A DNA stretch of 64,000 bases from Boothiomyces macroporosus (taxonomy: Eukaryota > Chytridiomycota > Chytridiomycetes > Rhizophydiales > Terramycetaceae), in the NCBI GenBank assembly GCA_027604185.1, contig JADGKB010000047.1, forward strand, positions 1-64,000, read 5' to 3'. Made by a program: the position numbers and the translations under genes. The stretch's first letter is position 1. Each line of letters begins with the position of its first letter. Under the pieces are notes generated by a model. The model had not been told where the DNA came from, did no database searches, and saw only the letters and a program-made list of their open reading frames with translations. This document shows positions 45,914-57,888 of this stretch, one piece after another.

Positions 45914-46907
45914 ATGGTTCAAATCTCAATCAAAATCAAATGCTCGAACGAAAGTGCGTTTTCAGTTTCAGTGGATTCTGAAGCAAGTACGTTGCAGCTC
46001 AAGAACGAAATCAGCAAGCATTTCCAAAATTCCAGTCCAACTCCGCCTGAACAGCAGCGATTGATTTTTGCGGGAAAAGTTTTAAAGGATGAAGAGTTAC
46101 TCTCTGTTTACAAAGTGCAGGACGGAAACACGTAAGATTCCCTAATATAGAATCCATTTGGTTCGTGGAAACGCTCCCAAGGCAACCGCCCCTCCTTCTG
46201 CAACTACACCTACCGCAAATCCAACTACTACCCCGAATCCAACCACGACCACCGCAAATCCACCAAACCCAATGAACATGTTTGGAGCCCCTGGATCTGT
46301 ACCCAATTTTGGAATGCCTAGTGGAATGGGAGGAATGCCGGGTGGAATTGGAGGAGCGCCGAACATGGAGAGTATGCTCAGCAATCCAATGTTTATGCAA
46401 ATGATGTCTCAGATGATGAGTAATCCTCAGATGTTGGATATGATGATTCAATCCAACCCCCAACTTGCAGCTACTATTACGCCAGAAATGAGACAACATA
46501 TGCAATCACCTCAATTCCAACAAATGATGTCCAACCCAGAAATTTTACGAATGATGCTTCAAATGCAAGGCGGAATGGGGGGAATGGGTGCTGGATTTAA
46601 TCCTACAAACAACATGTTTGGTCAGCCACCTACATTCAATAATCCTTACGCTAGTTCCCCAACAAGTGCTCCGCAACCTACTATGCCTGCGTTTAATCCT
46701 GCTCTTTTGCAAATGATGATGGGCCAACAAGCACAACCAACCCAGCCAGCACAACCGCCAGAAGTACTGTACCAAACTCAGCTTGCACAATTACAAGATA
46801 TGGGATTCTTTAACGCTGCTGAAAATATTAGAGCTCTTCAAATGACGGGAGGAAATGTAGAGGCTGCTGTTGAGTGGTTGTTTAGCCACCCACCTGGCCA
46901 GTTGTAA
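45914..46907 (+). CDS. DSK2: Ubiquilin/Dsk2 ubiquitin shuttle
   Basis: One 19-nt intron (46132-46150) and 324 residues. An N-terminal ubiquitin-like domain (residues 1-75; [28 protein letters not shown]) is split by the intron. Thr/Pro/Asn-rich linker, Met-rich STI1 segments ([20 protein letters not shown].., [15 protein letters not shown]) and a C-terminal UBA domain ([32 protein letters not shown]) follow. These proteins bring ubiquitinated clients to the proteasome and chaperone membrane proteins. The ATG lies only 54 bases after the stop of the upstream gene. Confidence 0.96.
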
Positions 46908-46966
46908 GCATTTAGGTTTGTTAATAAATAATCCCTGTTCAAGTTTGCAAACTTTTTTGAAATCTA

Positions 46967-49654
46967 ATGGAGGTCTTGAAAACACCGACAAAGACACCAG
47001 TAAAACCAATCGAATTGGGATCACCGCAATCTTCACTCAAACCAATCCCACATCTGGTGTTTCTGATTGACCCGAAATCAATAGACGTAAAAGTGATAGT
47101 AGTTAGGATACTGCTGTTATTTTATATCCACATCAACCCTCTATTCACCTGGGGTTACGAAATCATTAATTTTGAAAAGGAACTACGAGGGAAAAAGTTG
47201 GGAGTTGCTAAACATGATTTTGGATTCACACATGCTGCTCTTCAGCAATTGGCATCAGATTTGGATATCGCACAGAGCAACAAACAAGAGAATATTGCTT
47301 ATTTAATTGAATTGATCAGGCAGGTTTCAATTCAGGGACAGTGGAATAATTCTATAGCTTCACATCTGCAATCTCCATTAAAAAGACAATCAAAAGTAAG
47401 CAAAAGTACAAAAATAAGGAATTACTTGTTTGTAATCGCTCCGCTTCCAAAAGACATTCTAGATTTGAATTCATTTTTGAACCAAAAAGATTTACAGCTG
47501 GATGAATTAATGCAAGTACTCCACCAAGAGCTTCTTTCTATTGATTTGTGGAATGATCTGATCAGCGAAAGGATTTCGCTACATTGGATCAACTCTGATT
47601 TACCTACTACAAATGATATTGTAATTATTGTTAATACAAGGTTGTACGAACAGAAAGCTGGCTTTCAAATATCTTGCGTTTATACGGAGGACGATATTTC
47701 GATTATTATCTTGTATATTCGGATCATTTAAGACACCATTGGAAAGAAATATTGAAAATCCCAATATTGGACGGGCAGATTTCTCAGGTATATTTTAAAC
47801 AAGGAAACTACGCGTTGTTTATGGAATCATTTGACAAGATTTACTTTAATTTCGGAACAGTAAAGCATCCAATCATCAAATCAGCAACAATCGAATTGCC
47901 AGAGACCATATTTCCTTTCACTTGCAATATTACCATGAATATAATGTATAATGTATTTAACTTAGTTCAAATCCACAATTGATTGTTAGCGACTTGAAAG
48001 ACTTGAAAGTAATTGGATGGACACCGACGAATACTGTAGAACATCGATATTTTGTTGCTCCAGATTGCAATATTTTAGATAATGTACATAATTTCAACAC
48101 GCTAATCAAATTTTGTTTATGTCATGGTGTTTCTGTAGTGCTTTGTAACAGAGACAAGTTTTCTGTGCTTGTACCTCTTATGCCCAACCTTTGCTCCATA
48201 GGAACACTTGAACAATTGGAATATAAGACAGAGTTTATTACACCAAATATTAGTAATATCTTTTTAACATTAGATTTAATTCAACCCTACAATATATCCG
48301 TTTGGTATTCAGTGTCTTTTCCCGAGTATCTCCAGGAGTTCCTGAAATCAGGCTATATTACTGCAAACTGCACAGATAAACTAACAGATTGCCTAATGGG
48401 AATGTTTTCCCTGAAAGAATCAAAAGTCAAGCAAACTCCGCAAAAGCCAACCAAAGCTGTTGTAGAAAAAGCTCCAAAACTGGACAATCAAGCTGTTCTG
48501 CCGAAAATCAACACTCTCGACGAATACTACGAGACTTTTCAACATTATTATAGTTGTATTCTGTATGAGAAGGTAATATTAGCTTACATAGTTTGATTTA
48601 CATTACTTTTTATCCGAGCTAATACCTCAATTTTATGAAAAACTAGTCGAACTTGTAGAGCCAAAGAATATGCAGCCGGTACCTGTTACTAATACTAGCC
48701 GATAGTAATATTAGAATTCTTTACCGCCAAGCTGATTAAATCTGTTTCTGAATTGGACGCACAAAGCAAAAAAAGGGTTGATGAGCTCTCCTTTTTGTAC
48801 TCTAAAGCAAACTCGGAAATGCCTTTTAAACTTCAAACGCTAGCACAATCGTGGTTTCTCAAACAGAAACAAAAGTTTCCTCCAAAGAGTGATTTGAAAA
48901 TTGTACTCAAGAAATCCCTTAAAGATTTGTCAATCACAGAGTAATATTAATTAATATGCAGAGCAAAATTGCAAATGATATTGGTGCTTGAATGCCTTAG
49001 GATCAGCAAAGAGACGGAAATCGCAATCCCTGCAATAACATTACACAAAACTCTGAAAAAGTCCAAAAAGTTGGATATGAAGGATCTTTTTGAAAAACTA
49101 GTTGAAGATATCTTGGACAGAATAATGATCAGCTCAATTTCGCTGGACTCTGATGCCGAAAGTTCGTGGTGGAAGGATTTTGTTTCCCCCGTGATATATA
49201 AATAGTAATTTTCAACTAACAAAGTTACTATACAAGCCTGCCAGACTTGTGCGAATCATTAAAGATCAAATCCGGTGGAAATCTTGAAGTAAATGAAGAC
49301 CCATTCGGGTTTCCACCAATTGCCCAAAAACCAAAAAAAAGAAGAGTGAAAGAGCCAAAGCCAGTGATGGTTGTTCAAAAGGCTCCATCAAAACTGTCTC
49401 AAATGAGAAGACAGGTTGTATCTACCAAAAAAGTAAAAAGCAAAACAGATGTGCGCAGCACTAGCAAAGTGGTGTCTGTTGATGATTTTCGAAAGCCTTT
49501 GAATTCAAGTAACGTTCTAACTTCGCCAATCGCGACTAAGACGGTTTACATCCCAGAGACCCCCACGAAACCACGGAGCATCGATTTTCTGCAGTCTCCT
49601 AGTAAGCGATCAAAGAGGAACTTTGAAGAAATATTGGCAACCCCTAATAAATGA
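46967..49654 (+). CDS. Treslin/Sld3-type replication initiation factor
   Basis: Six introns (47621-47640, 47946-47965, 48573-48591, 48679-48698, 48941-48961, 49205-49224) give 855 residues. The N-terminal third (HLVFLIDPKS..VVRILLLFYI..FTWGYEIINFEKEL, LFVIAPLPKD) matches the von-Willebrand-A-like N-domain of metazoan/plant Treslin (TICRR). The middle, with EAKLQMILVLECLRISKE and FVSPVIYKYY, corresponds to the Sld3/Treslin Cdc45-binding domain (pattern LQxxLxLE). The tail is basic with SP/TP sites (ETPTKPRS, LQSPSKR) suited to CDK control. Treslin/Sld3 loads Cdc45 on the MCM helicase through TopBP1/Dpb11. The Treslin-like N-domain is missing in yeast Sld3. Confidence 0.85.
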
Positions 49655-49725
49655 GATTTAGAATCACAGTGTCGAGTCACGTCGTCACACTCATCCACTC
49701 AAGTTTTTGAAAAAAAAGAATCAGA

Positions 49726-52287
49726 ATGTCATTCTTTGGGTTTGATACCTCAAAACCCGCTGATAAAGAAGTGATTTTCGAAGGGGAAGGCAGTCGCTAT
49801 GACGAATTGCTGGAATCCAAGTTTGCTGTTCCTATTGATCAGGACAAAGATAGAATTATCATGGATGATGATGAAGAGCTAAATGACGAAACTTTTGGAG
49901 ATGTTGGCGACATAACTACCGATTTTGATTTTGGAAAGGGCGGTTCTAACCAGGTAGCTTGCTTCTTACATTTAGCCTCCTTTACAGAATCAGATGAACC
50001 GAATGCAACACCCTGGAGTGCCTCCAATGGATTACCGACAAACCTATACTCAACAAAAACAAGTGATGCCACAAAGTAACGCAATGAGTTTGGAGCAAGT
50101 GGAAGCCGCAATGCGAGCGCAAAGCTTTCAGCACAGACCAATGCCACCACCAATGAACCAGTATCCACCTCAATATATGCCAATGGGCCACCAGCGAATG
50201 CCATCGCAACCAATTGTAATCGACGGTGTGCAAATTGCCCCAATTGAGCTTGATTTTAATGAGAAAGGAATGGTATTTGAAATCGTAAATATAAATTGAC
50301 AATAGCTCAAGCAAACTGAACCGTTGTATCATCACATTGCGACATTACTGAAAACGTTATACGATCTTCGAGGAGAATTGGAGCTTGAAAACATCAAGAG
50401 TTTAAACACTATCCGACAGACTTTGAAAACTCAGTACGAATTAATTGGGAGAAGGCTGTTTATCATTCGCCCAGAACAAGCGAGAAATATTCACCGATCA
50501 TTAATCAATTTCTTCCAATATGGCGAGCAGTTGGTTAAAACTTCAAACGCAAAATCAACTGAAAGGAAACAGGATGCTGTTGAATCTCATGCGCAGCCAG
50601 CTCCAGCGCAATCTAAACCTCCCGGAGAAATACAAAGCGTAAAGCCGGAACGGGAAGACCCTGGCAAGAAAGTAGGGCCTAGAGGAAACAAAGAAATTCA
50701 AAAACCGATTGTGATTCATCAAGAAGAACACGAGCAAGAGGAAGAAAGAGTAGTACTTGATGAAGCAGACTTTCCTGTTTTAGGGGCAGCAAAAACTGAA
50801 CCAAAGAAAGGAAGCAAGCCTCAACCAGAGAGAACAAATGAAGATAAACCAAAAGATAAAAAGAAGCAATGGAAGAAAATTGATGACGAAGAATTAGGGT
50901 TTGGAATTGACGATGATCCAAATGAACCTAGAGAGGTAGCACTCGTTAACATCAGATTAAATTCTCTGGATTAATGAGGAAATTTGAAAAGGAGTTGATA
51001 GCAAAAATTCAAATTTCGCAGCTGGTCTCTGAAAATCCATTTGTGGATGATTATTACTTCCAAATGCTTACTTTGAAAAACAGCACTGAAGAACAACCAA
51101 ATATTTTACAAGGCAAGAAAAAGACATGGCAAAAGGCACATTTAGCAAACCAACTAGTGGGAAATTCCACTGGGGCAGCAATCTCTAACCAAATGCAGCA
51201 GCAAATGAGAAGATTAATCGATTCTAGAAAAACGAAAACCAAGGAAAGCACTTTGTCATTAGAGGGCGCTTTAGGCAAAATATCTACCCAATCTACTCGC
51301 AATCCTAAGCGTGCGTTTGAATTGGCTACACCAATCAAGAGCCAAACAACCAAGCCAATGTCGCAAATCAAAGTTCTAAAATATATTGAAAAGGTTTATG
51401 ACAGAATTTATGCTGTTGAAGATATCCAAAGAAAAAAAGTAGAAGATGATGAAGACATACTATTACAGCATGAACAAGATATAGTGAATGCCAAATTGGA
51501 ATTGTTCAAAGAGATGATTACAACTGAAGAAATACCTTTAAAGTATTTGTAATTAACAATAGTGTTCCTCATCCTTTGGTCGCTGCTTTGAATACCAAGA
51601 AAGGAGTCAAAGCTACTCTTCGGGCATTTACTCATCTAAACACCAAACAGATTTTAGGATATTATTCTGTACTCTGTAAGAGGTTTGAGTGTTTGGATGC
51701 TAGTAATACCGTCTTAGGAAAGGAAACAAAGTCTGTGGAGCTTTTCATGAATGAAATTATACCATCTTTTGCAAATGTTATCGCAGATGCCAACCTCGCT
51801 GCATTGAATACCTACATGCAAATTATATTGGAGCGTCACAACCTTATATGGTTAGCAAAGTCTAAAGTTGGTCTAGTCCTACTAACAATGCTTTTACACC
51901 GAGCTGAAAATTTGAAAGAAGCAGCAGCTTCCCCTGCATCAGCTTCTGGCGCTCCAAGTGAAAATGACTTGGGCATGTGGGAAGAGATTTACAACTTTAT
52001 ATTTGAATCCTACAAGGGGCAATTTCCAGCAATCTTCTCTTCTAGTGCTTCTGCTGCGGATGAGGTATACGTTTGGCAGTTCTTATCTGCAATGGCTGTT
52101 GGCGCATCCGGCATTGACCATCAAAGAATACTTGTTACTGAACTGCGGTATATCCATTTCTAATTATAGTGAAAATATTATTCAAACATCAAAAACTAAC
52201 CACCCAAGGGCAATGGAAAATGTAAATCTATTTCTGAATGCGTTGGGGCTTAATATTGATGCCAAGCAATTGGCAGCAATGTCTTGA
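49726..52287 (+). CDS. PAT1: Pat1 mRNA decapping activator
   Basis: Five introns (49954-49975, 50285-50305, 50936-50955, 51543-51562, 52148-52169) give 818 residues. The N-terminus (MSFFGFDTSKPADKE) has the FDT-like Dhh1-binding segment; a Pro/Met/Gln-rich region follows. The conserved family core appears at FSGLMRKFEKELIAKIQISQL and NPFVDDYYFQ, across the fourth exon junction. The C-terminal helical domain follows, with GVKATLRAFTHL. Pat1 bridges Dhh1, Lsm1-7, Xrn1 and Dcp2 in P-bodies. An acidic/lysine-rich insertion of about 220 residues between N-terminus and core includes DEADFPVLGAAK, which looks like an extra short linear motif. Confidence 0.92.
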
Positions 52288-52314
52288 ATATATATGCTTA
52301 AACTAATTATTATA

Positions 52315-53101
52315 TTAATCATCCATTGGAAACACTTTACTAGAAGGAGGAGCATTCTGTTCCAGCTTTTGCAATTTCGCGCTTTGCTCTTGCTTCCAGC
52401 GCTCTTTTTGCAGCTTAGTGTCTGCTTCCACCTTTGCCTTTAGCGATTTGTAGTTGCATTCAATTCCTCTAATCATCCAATCAATGCCTGGTATAAGTAA
52501 GACGTAACCTTCTTTAACTGTTCCCTCACTAGTTGAATTCAAGTCACATATTTTCACATTAATAAGTGTGGGTTTTGACTTTTCAATGCTGTCCATGCAT
52601 AATTGCGATATATCCATAATATTTGTTAATTCTTTGACTGATAAACTCCCCTTATTTCCCAATCTATCATTACACAGTAAATACATCAAGATTGGTTTTC
52701 CCGCCATCATCGGCGATTTAGCCATTTCGTGAAGCTCCTTTTTCGCCTCTTCAAATCTATCTGGCGCCGAGCAGTCAATAACATATATGGCGGCGTAAAC
52801 GTCAGCATAATAATTTGGCCAAATACTTCGAATTTTGGCGTCCTTTGTTAGTATTATTGTACTCCCCCAATGTCATAGAATGTCAGCCATACTTCTTTTT
52901 TTATCGGTATAGGAATGCAAAATGGAATGTATTGCTTTGATGTCAATTTGACTGTTGTGGAAGTAAACCCCCATTTCGCTTTTGGTGGTTTAGATTTCAT
53001 GTCTAATATTACCATGAATTACCCCCCTTCATTCTTAAAATGAAGGTTGTTTTACCAGCATCGTCCAACCCTAGCACGGATACACAGTAACCTGATTTCA
53101 T
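52315..53101 (-). CDS. ARL13-like small GTPase
   Basis: Two 20-nt introns (53003-53022, 52843-52862) give 248 residues. The GTPase domain has a P-loop GLDDAGKTT, switch-I-region FTSTTV, a switch-II-like FYDIGGDAKIRSIWPNYYADV (ARL13: DLGGGIRIRGIWKNYYAE) and a degenerate NKxD position (CNDR). After the GTPase fold comes DWMIRGIECNYKSLKAKV and a charged helix, the extension typical of ARL13, but the long Pro-rich C-tail of animal ARL13B is absent. ARL13B localises to cilia, acts as a GEF for ARL3 and is a marker of ciliated organisms. An N-terminal palmitoylation Cys is not obvious. Confidence 0.85.
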
Positions 53102-53281
53102 TTTAGAAAAGATACGCGCCTGCAATATCACGAGAGTATCCCCAAGAATATTTCCACTTTGCAATTGAATGATCAATATGCTATCGTTTGTAGTTTGCGA
53201 ATGGATTGATTGCACGACATTTTTAAATTTCCGAGAACAAAGGCAATGAATTCGTCATTAATTTCTTGAAGCATTAGCAAG

Positions 53282-54517
53282 ATGGCTTATCAATTCAATC
53301 CTAACGATGAATATTTGTTCTATCCAGCACCGCTGTCGAGAGAGGCTTCGTTTGAAAACTTAATGCAGCCTCCAGCAGAGGTCAAAATTGTAAAGGATGT
53401 TCCAAAGATTTACGATCCCAATATTAGAAAACAAATTACAAAACTGAAACCGAAATATCCTTGGTTTTTAGGAATAGTGTCTTGCATTCAGTTGTTTTCC
53501 TTGGCATATTCCTTCTTTCTGAATTGGAGGATGACAGGTTCAGTTATCAACACAAACATGTCCGAATTCAATTACATGATTGGGCCTGATATAGGAGTAA
53601 TGTCATTTTGACTTAGGTTTTAATAAATATGGGGGCTAGACACATTCCTTGCATGAAATATACTCTGTATGCGATAGATGGAGCTTATTTTAGTTGTCCA
53701 CTGGGAATTACCGGCTCAGGACCATATCAGCTGTGTAAGCTGAATGATATCTGTTCTCTTGGCGGAATGATTGATGGAACTCACTACACTCAATGGTGGA
53801 GATTCTTTTCTCCTATTTTAATTCATGCTGGAGTGGTCCACCTTATTTTGAATTTATCTACCCAAGTACAGGCTGGATTTCAATTAGAAAAGGATATGGG
53901 TTGGTGGAGAATGGCCATGGTATATATTATATCAGGTGCTGGTGGGTTTTTGTATGCCGCGTGCATGTCGGATGTAATTGTTCCCTCTGTTGGAGCTTCT
54001 GGAAGCCTGTATGGTAACTATAGCTAATTCAGGTCTAATTGCGTGCTTGTTTTTAGACTTGTTTCAAAACTGGACATTGATTAAGCGTCCTTGGATTGAA
54101 TTGCTAAAGATGGTCCTGAACATGCTGTTATCTTTGGCAATCGGGCTTTTACCTGGGGTGGACAACAATGCCCACGTAGGAGGTTTCATTTATGGCATTC
54201 TTGCTGGTATCCTCTTTATGCCAAAGATTTACTACAGCAAGTGGGATAAGAGGGTAAAGTACTTTTTCACGATCCTGTCAGTGCCACTCTTGGTCATTAT
54301 AACCTACTTGCTGGCTAATCAGTTTTACTTTAGTTCAACTACCGACTTTTGCCAAGCATGCAACTACTTTAACTGCATTCCTCAGATAATGCCTTGGTGC
54401 AACCAGAAAATTCCAAATACCAAGCTAACGATCTACAATTCGTACGGGGAGCAAATTTCAAATATGGTGCGACAAAGATATTTTGTCGGATATAACCAAA
54501 CCATACCTGTAATATAA
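53282..54517 (+). CDS. Rhomboid intramembrane serine protease
   Basis: Two introns (53597-53616, 54014-54032) give 398 residues. A cytoplasmic N-terminal region of about 60 residues precedes the first membrane helix; a long lumenal loop rich in Cys follows, then the six-helix core. The catalytic Ser lies in VGASGSLYGLIA, spanning the second intron, and the His in NNAHVGGFIYG, with WW/R motifs in the L1 loop (TQWWRFFSPI). A second Cys-rich lumenal domain (CQACNYFNCIPQIMPWC) is at the C-terminus. Active site residues are intact, so it should be an active secretory-pathway rhomboid and not an iRhom. Substrates unknown. Confidence 0.93.
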
Positions 54518-54624
54518 TTTGGTTGAAATTTTGTTTTTTGGTGGCACTTTCACGCGGCTTTTTCTGAAAAAGGAAACGAAAACTCTTGCCTCAAATTAAA
54601 GAAAAATCAGGATATAAACACTAA

Positions 54625-55392
54625 ATGCGCTCCGCCATTATAGTCAGATTTAATGAAACGCAGTCTCCTGAAGTGTTTCTTTCCAACCTCCGGGAAGCCG
54701 CTGGTCCCATAACTGTATCTTGGGCGGCCAAGGTAGATGAAGTAATTATCGTAAATTACTACTAATGCTAGTCCTCAACCAAATCTATTCCAGTCGGAAA
54801 TGGGCCTTTTGATTTGGTTTTGATTCTGGAAACGAAAACAAAGGCATCTTTGGTTAATGCATTCTATTTCCTAAAGGAGCATTCAACATTCTGGCCATTA
54901 ACTTTAGAGCGGCCGTCATTTATTGACCTCATACTCATCAATATCGTCAATACCTTTTCGTTCATTTTCCAATTTATTGGTTTAAATTTATCGCTTCATT
55001 CAGACAAAAAGCAGGAGCGAGTAGAGCTGTTAAAACTGGAAAACAACTTGGATTTACAATCTGTAGAAACAAAGGCGGAAGCGAATATACATGTGTTTGG
55101 ACTATATTCTCTGGCTGCAGATTGCTATCTGTCTCACTGGTTGTACAAATTTGGATTAATACCACTGTGCATAAATCAACACCTTAAAGCCCATGAATAC
55201 GGCAGTATTGCGGAATCACACTGGGATAGATTCACTGTATTTGAATTCCCGTCTCGCAAGAGCTTTGCGGAGCTGATTACCAACGGCATGTATTACAACC
55301 TGTTGCATCCACTCCAACAGCAATCTTGTATGAATACCTTATGCATGACAACAATTCCTCTGCCGGAATCGTTTTTAAATAGCCTAAAATGA
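54625..55392 (+). CDS. Two-domain protein of unknown function
   Basis: One 21-nt intron (54751-54771) and 248 residues. The sequence is well-behaved and globular, with a hydrophobic stretch (IDLILINIVNTFSFIFQFIG) that may be a membrane segment or buried helix. The segment WDRFTVFEFPSRKSFAELI resembles a strand-helix unit of ferredoxin-like DUF1330-type proteins, and MRSAIIVRFNE at the N-terminus could be a similar half. I do not assign a function. Confidence 0.6.
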
Positions 55393-55421
55393 CCTAATAG
55401 TAAAACATACTTTTTTATTAT

Positions 55422-56351
55422 CTAAATTACTTCATTTGTCAAATCTGCACCATTTGGGTAAAATACAAATGGAAGGTCGATTGCTGTCTCTTCATCATTG
55501 TTCAGCGGATATGGCCTTGGAGGCTTTTGAGCATCATAAAAATCCAACTGAGTAGCTTTCAATACGTCAGGGGACGCCAGATCTCCTTCCAAAGTTTCGT
55601 TTGACCTAAAGTCCAACTTTAGGTTTTCAATGCCGTTATTAATACCGTAAAAGTTGGCACTGAATGGTGAAGCAAGGTAAGGGCTAATGAAGGATGGAGA
55701 GTCCATTGTATTGATTCGGAGTTTTTTGCTTGTCCTTTCTTGCACGTCTTCGTCTCTTTGTCTGGTAGCTGAAGAATCAGATGGCGATTGAGGTACATTA
55801 TTGAAGGAAGTATTAATAGACGGAAAGACAGATTCTTGTGATAGAAAAGTGTCTAGCGGATGGACAGTCTTTGGAATCGCAGAGTCAAGTCTATCATCTA
55901 CAAAATACATGTAGTTCATTTCAGGATATTGTTCTTGTTTAACGTGCGTGATAGGGAACATGTTTGGAATAGAGGATGAATGTTGCACTGGCCATTGTTG
56001 CGAGTAGGATGGTATTCGTGCAACGCTTTGCTGTGAGTAGTATGGATGTGAAGTAGAGCTGCGGTGGTGAGACGTCTTTGAATGGGTAAAAACAGGTAAA
56101 GTTCCTTGTTGTTCCAAATAGTTTCTGTAAGCCAATAGCAGCTCAATAAAGGCACCGTGAGTGCGAAGTGGGGCCAAGATGGCCTTTTGCTTGTCAAATT
56201 GCTGTCGAATTTCTTTGGAAACCCACAAGGTCCATCTGTTGGACCCACTGCAAGGCACTGGAGCATCTTCTCTGCACAGGTTTGGGTCAAAGGCGGTCAA
56301 GTTTGAGGTCAATTGTAACAAGTAGCCCAAATAATCATCAAATGGTTCCAT
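55422..56351 (-). CDS. Ser/Gln-rich protein, possibly a transcriptional regulator
   Basis: An intronless frame of 309 residues. The N-terminal 100 residues are helical with a Trp/Arg segment (GSNRWTLWVSKEIRQQFDKQ) that could form a small conserved domain. The rest is low-complexity (Ser, Pro, Gln, His), with a basic patch RTSKKLRI and acidic-aromatic elements (EETAIDLPFVFYP). That composition is common in transcription factors, but I recognise no DNA-binding motif. It converges on the upstream gene with 29 bases between stops. Confidence 0.55.
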   Translation of the reverse strand: MEPFDDYLGYLLQLTSNLTAFDPNLCREDAPVPCSGSNRWTLWVSKEIRQQFDKQKAILAPLRTHGAFIELLLAYRNYLEQQGTLPVFTHSKTSHHRSSTSHPYYSQQSVARIPSYSQQWPVQHSSSIPNMFPITHVKQEQYPEMNYMYFVDDRLDSAIPKTVHPLDTFLSQESVFPSINTSFNNVPQSPSDSSATRQRDEDVQERTSKKLRINTMDSPSFISPYLASPFSANFYGINNGIENLKLDFRSNETLEGDLASPDVLKATQLDFYDAQKPPRPYPLNNDEETAIDLPFVFYPNGADLTNEVI

Positions 56352-56590
56352 GAACTGACTGCGTGCATGCTATAATTAATCACATAATTACGTATGGTAA
56401 TTTCAAATTAAATCTCTTTGAAGCTTTCTTTTCTGACATTTGCCGCAGGTAATTCAACCATGACTTTTATATTGTTCATCAAACATCCATGAACGTGAAG
56501 GGGGTGTGACCTGTCAAACAATGAAAAATTCAACCCACGAATGTGACAACCAGATAGAGGACATGAATAGACACTCAAAAAATCAATGAT

Positions 56591-57593
56591 TTATTTCTTT
56601 AATAATTCATCGAGCCTGGTTTCCAACTTTACGCAATCGATACCAAAGTTTCTGATACCTTCAGCAAGTTTTTCAGTTGCCTAGGGTTAATACGAGCTTA
56701 CCATAGCATCTTGGTTGAGGGCCCATCTAAAGGTCTTTTCGTCAAAAGTAACTTTGGCAATATCTAATGCCTTTGCCTTTTCAACAGTGAGTCTTGGAGT
56801 CCATTCTTTGGTGCTGGCTTCCATTTCCGACAACAATGCAGGTGAAATGGTCAGGTAGTCACAACCAGTCAATTCTTCAATTTCTCCAGTGTTTCTGAAC
56901 GAGGCACCCATCACAATGGTGTTGTATCCATACTTTTTGTAGTAGTTGTAGATAGATTGGACAGACAACACACCAGGGTCTTCAAAGCCTTCGTAGGTCT
57001 TTCCAGTAGATTTCTTGTACCAATCCATGATTCTGCCAACGAATGGAGAAATCAGAGTGACTTTGGCTTCAGCACAAGCAACGGCTTGAGAGAATGAAAA
57101 CAACAAAGTTAAATTACAGTGGATTCCAAAGTTGGCTTCCAATTCTTTTGCAGCTTGGATACCTTCCCAAGTAGAAGCAAGCTTAACCAATACACGTTCT
57201 TTGGAAATACCAGCTTCTTCGTATAATGCAATGATGCGCCTGGCTTTGGCAATCGAACCTTCCTTGTCGAATGATAATCTGGCATCGACTTCGGTAGAAA
57301 CTCTTCCAGGAACAATCTTCAAGATTTTGCACCAAAGTTGACAGCCAATTTGTCCATTGCCCAATCCAATTGCTCCTTGTGTTGGCTGAATTAGAAATGA
57401 CCTACCTGGATTTGGATTTACCAAATTTGATTGCATCTGCAATCAAGTGTTCGTATTGGGGTTTGAGAGAAGCAGCCAAGATCAATGAAGGGTTGGTAGT
57501 AGCATCTTGAGGCTTGAATTTGGCAATTGATTCGAAATCACCAGTATCAGCAACAACCGTGGTGTACTTTTTAAGGGCAGCAAGAGATGACAT
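56591..57593 (-). CDS. TAL1: Transaldolase, with a one-base frameshift
   Basis: Two introns (57386-57405, 56681-56701). The product is a class-I transaldolase of the pentose phosphate pathway, transferring dihydroxyacetone from sedoheptulose-7-phosphate to glyceraldehyde-3-phosphate. Key motifs: [41 protein letters not shown] (Schiff-base Lys) and [18 protein letters not shown]. Spliced length is 962 bases, one short of a whole number of codons; the frame breaks between [11 protein letters not shown] and ILKIVPGR, at an AAAA run (57325-57328). One extra base restores a normal family length of about 320 residues. An assembly or sequencing error in the homopolymer is the simplest reason; a real frameshift or translational slippage cannot be excluded. 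Confidence 0.92.
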
Positions 57594-57672
57594 TTTTGAG
57601 TTGGAAAATCTTCATCAGTCAGTTAAAATGAAAATGTGGCTGGGTCCACGTTCAGAAGCCTTAGTGAGGTCA

Positions 57673-57764
57673 TTACAAGCCACCAACTTTTTAAATTACA
57701 AGCCATCAACTATTTAAATTACAAGCCATCAACTATTTAAACTACAAGCCATCGGCTGTTAATA
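57673..57764. repeat. Tandem repeat, 23-nt unit, four copies
   Basis: Three near-identical 23-nt units (57673-57695, 57696-57718, 57719-57741), each reading TTACAAGCCA-CAACT-TTAAA with one or two differences, and a fourth diverged unit (57742-57764). The array lies upstream of the transaldolase start and downstream of the LRR-SH3 gene. The unit length of 23 is not a multiple of three and no frame runs through it. Confidence 0.9.
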
Positions 57765-57888
57765 GGAAAGGGTTCGCTTCTTTTCCAGGTTCTATTTGGT
57801 AGGCCGATTAGGAGAACCACATTTGATCAAAACAATTATATTACGTGGGCGGAGAGGATGTTATAAAATGCGAGCAGTGGAAATGTAT

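Noticed and set aside
47090..47110. A GTAAAAGTG..GTTAG 20-mer in the Treslin-like gene
   Set aside because: Removing it would shift the frame away from the conserved VVRILLLFYI segment; the sequence is coding.
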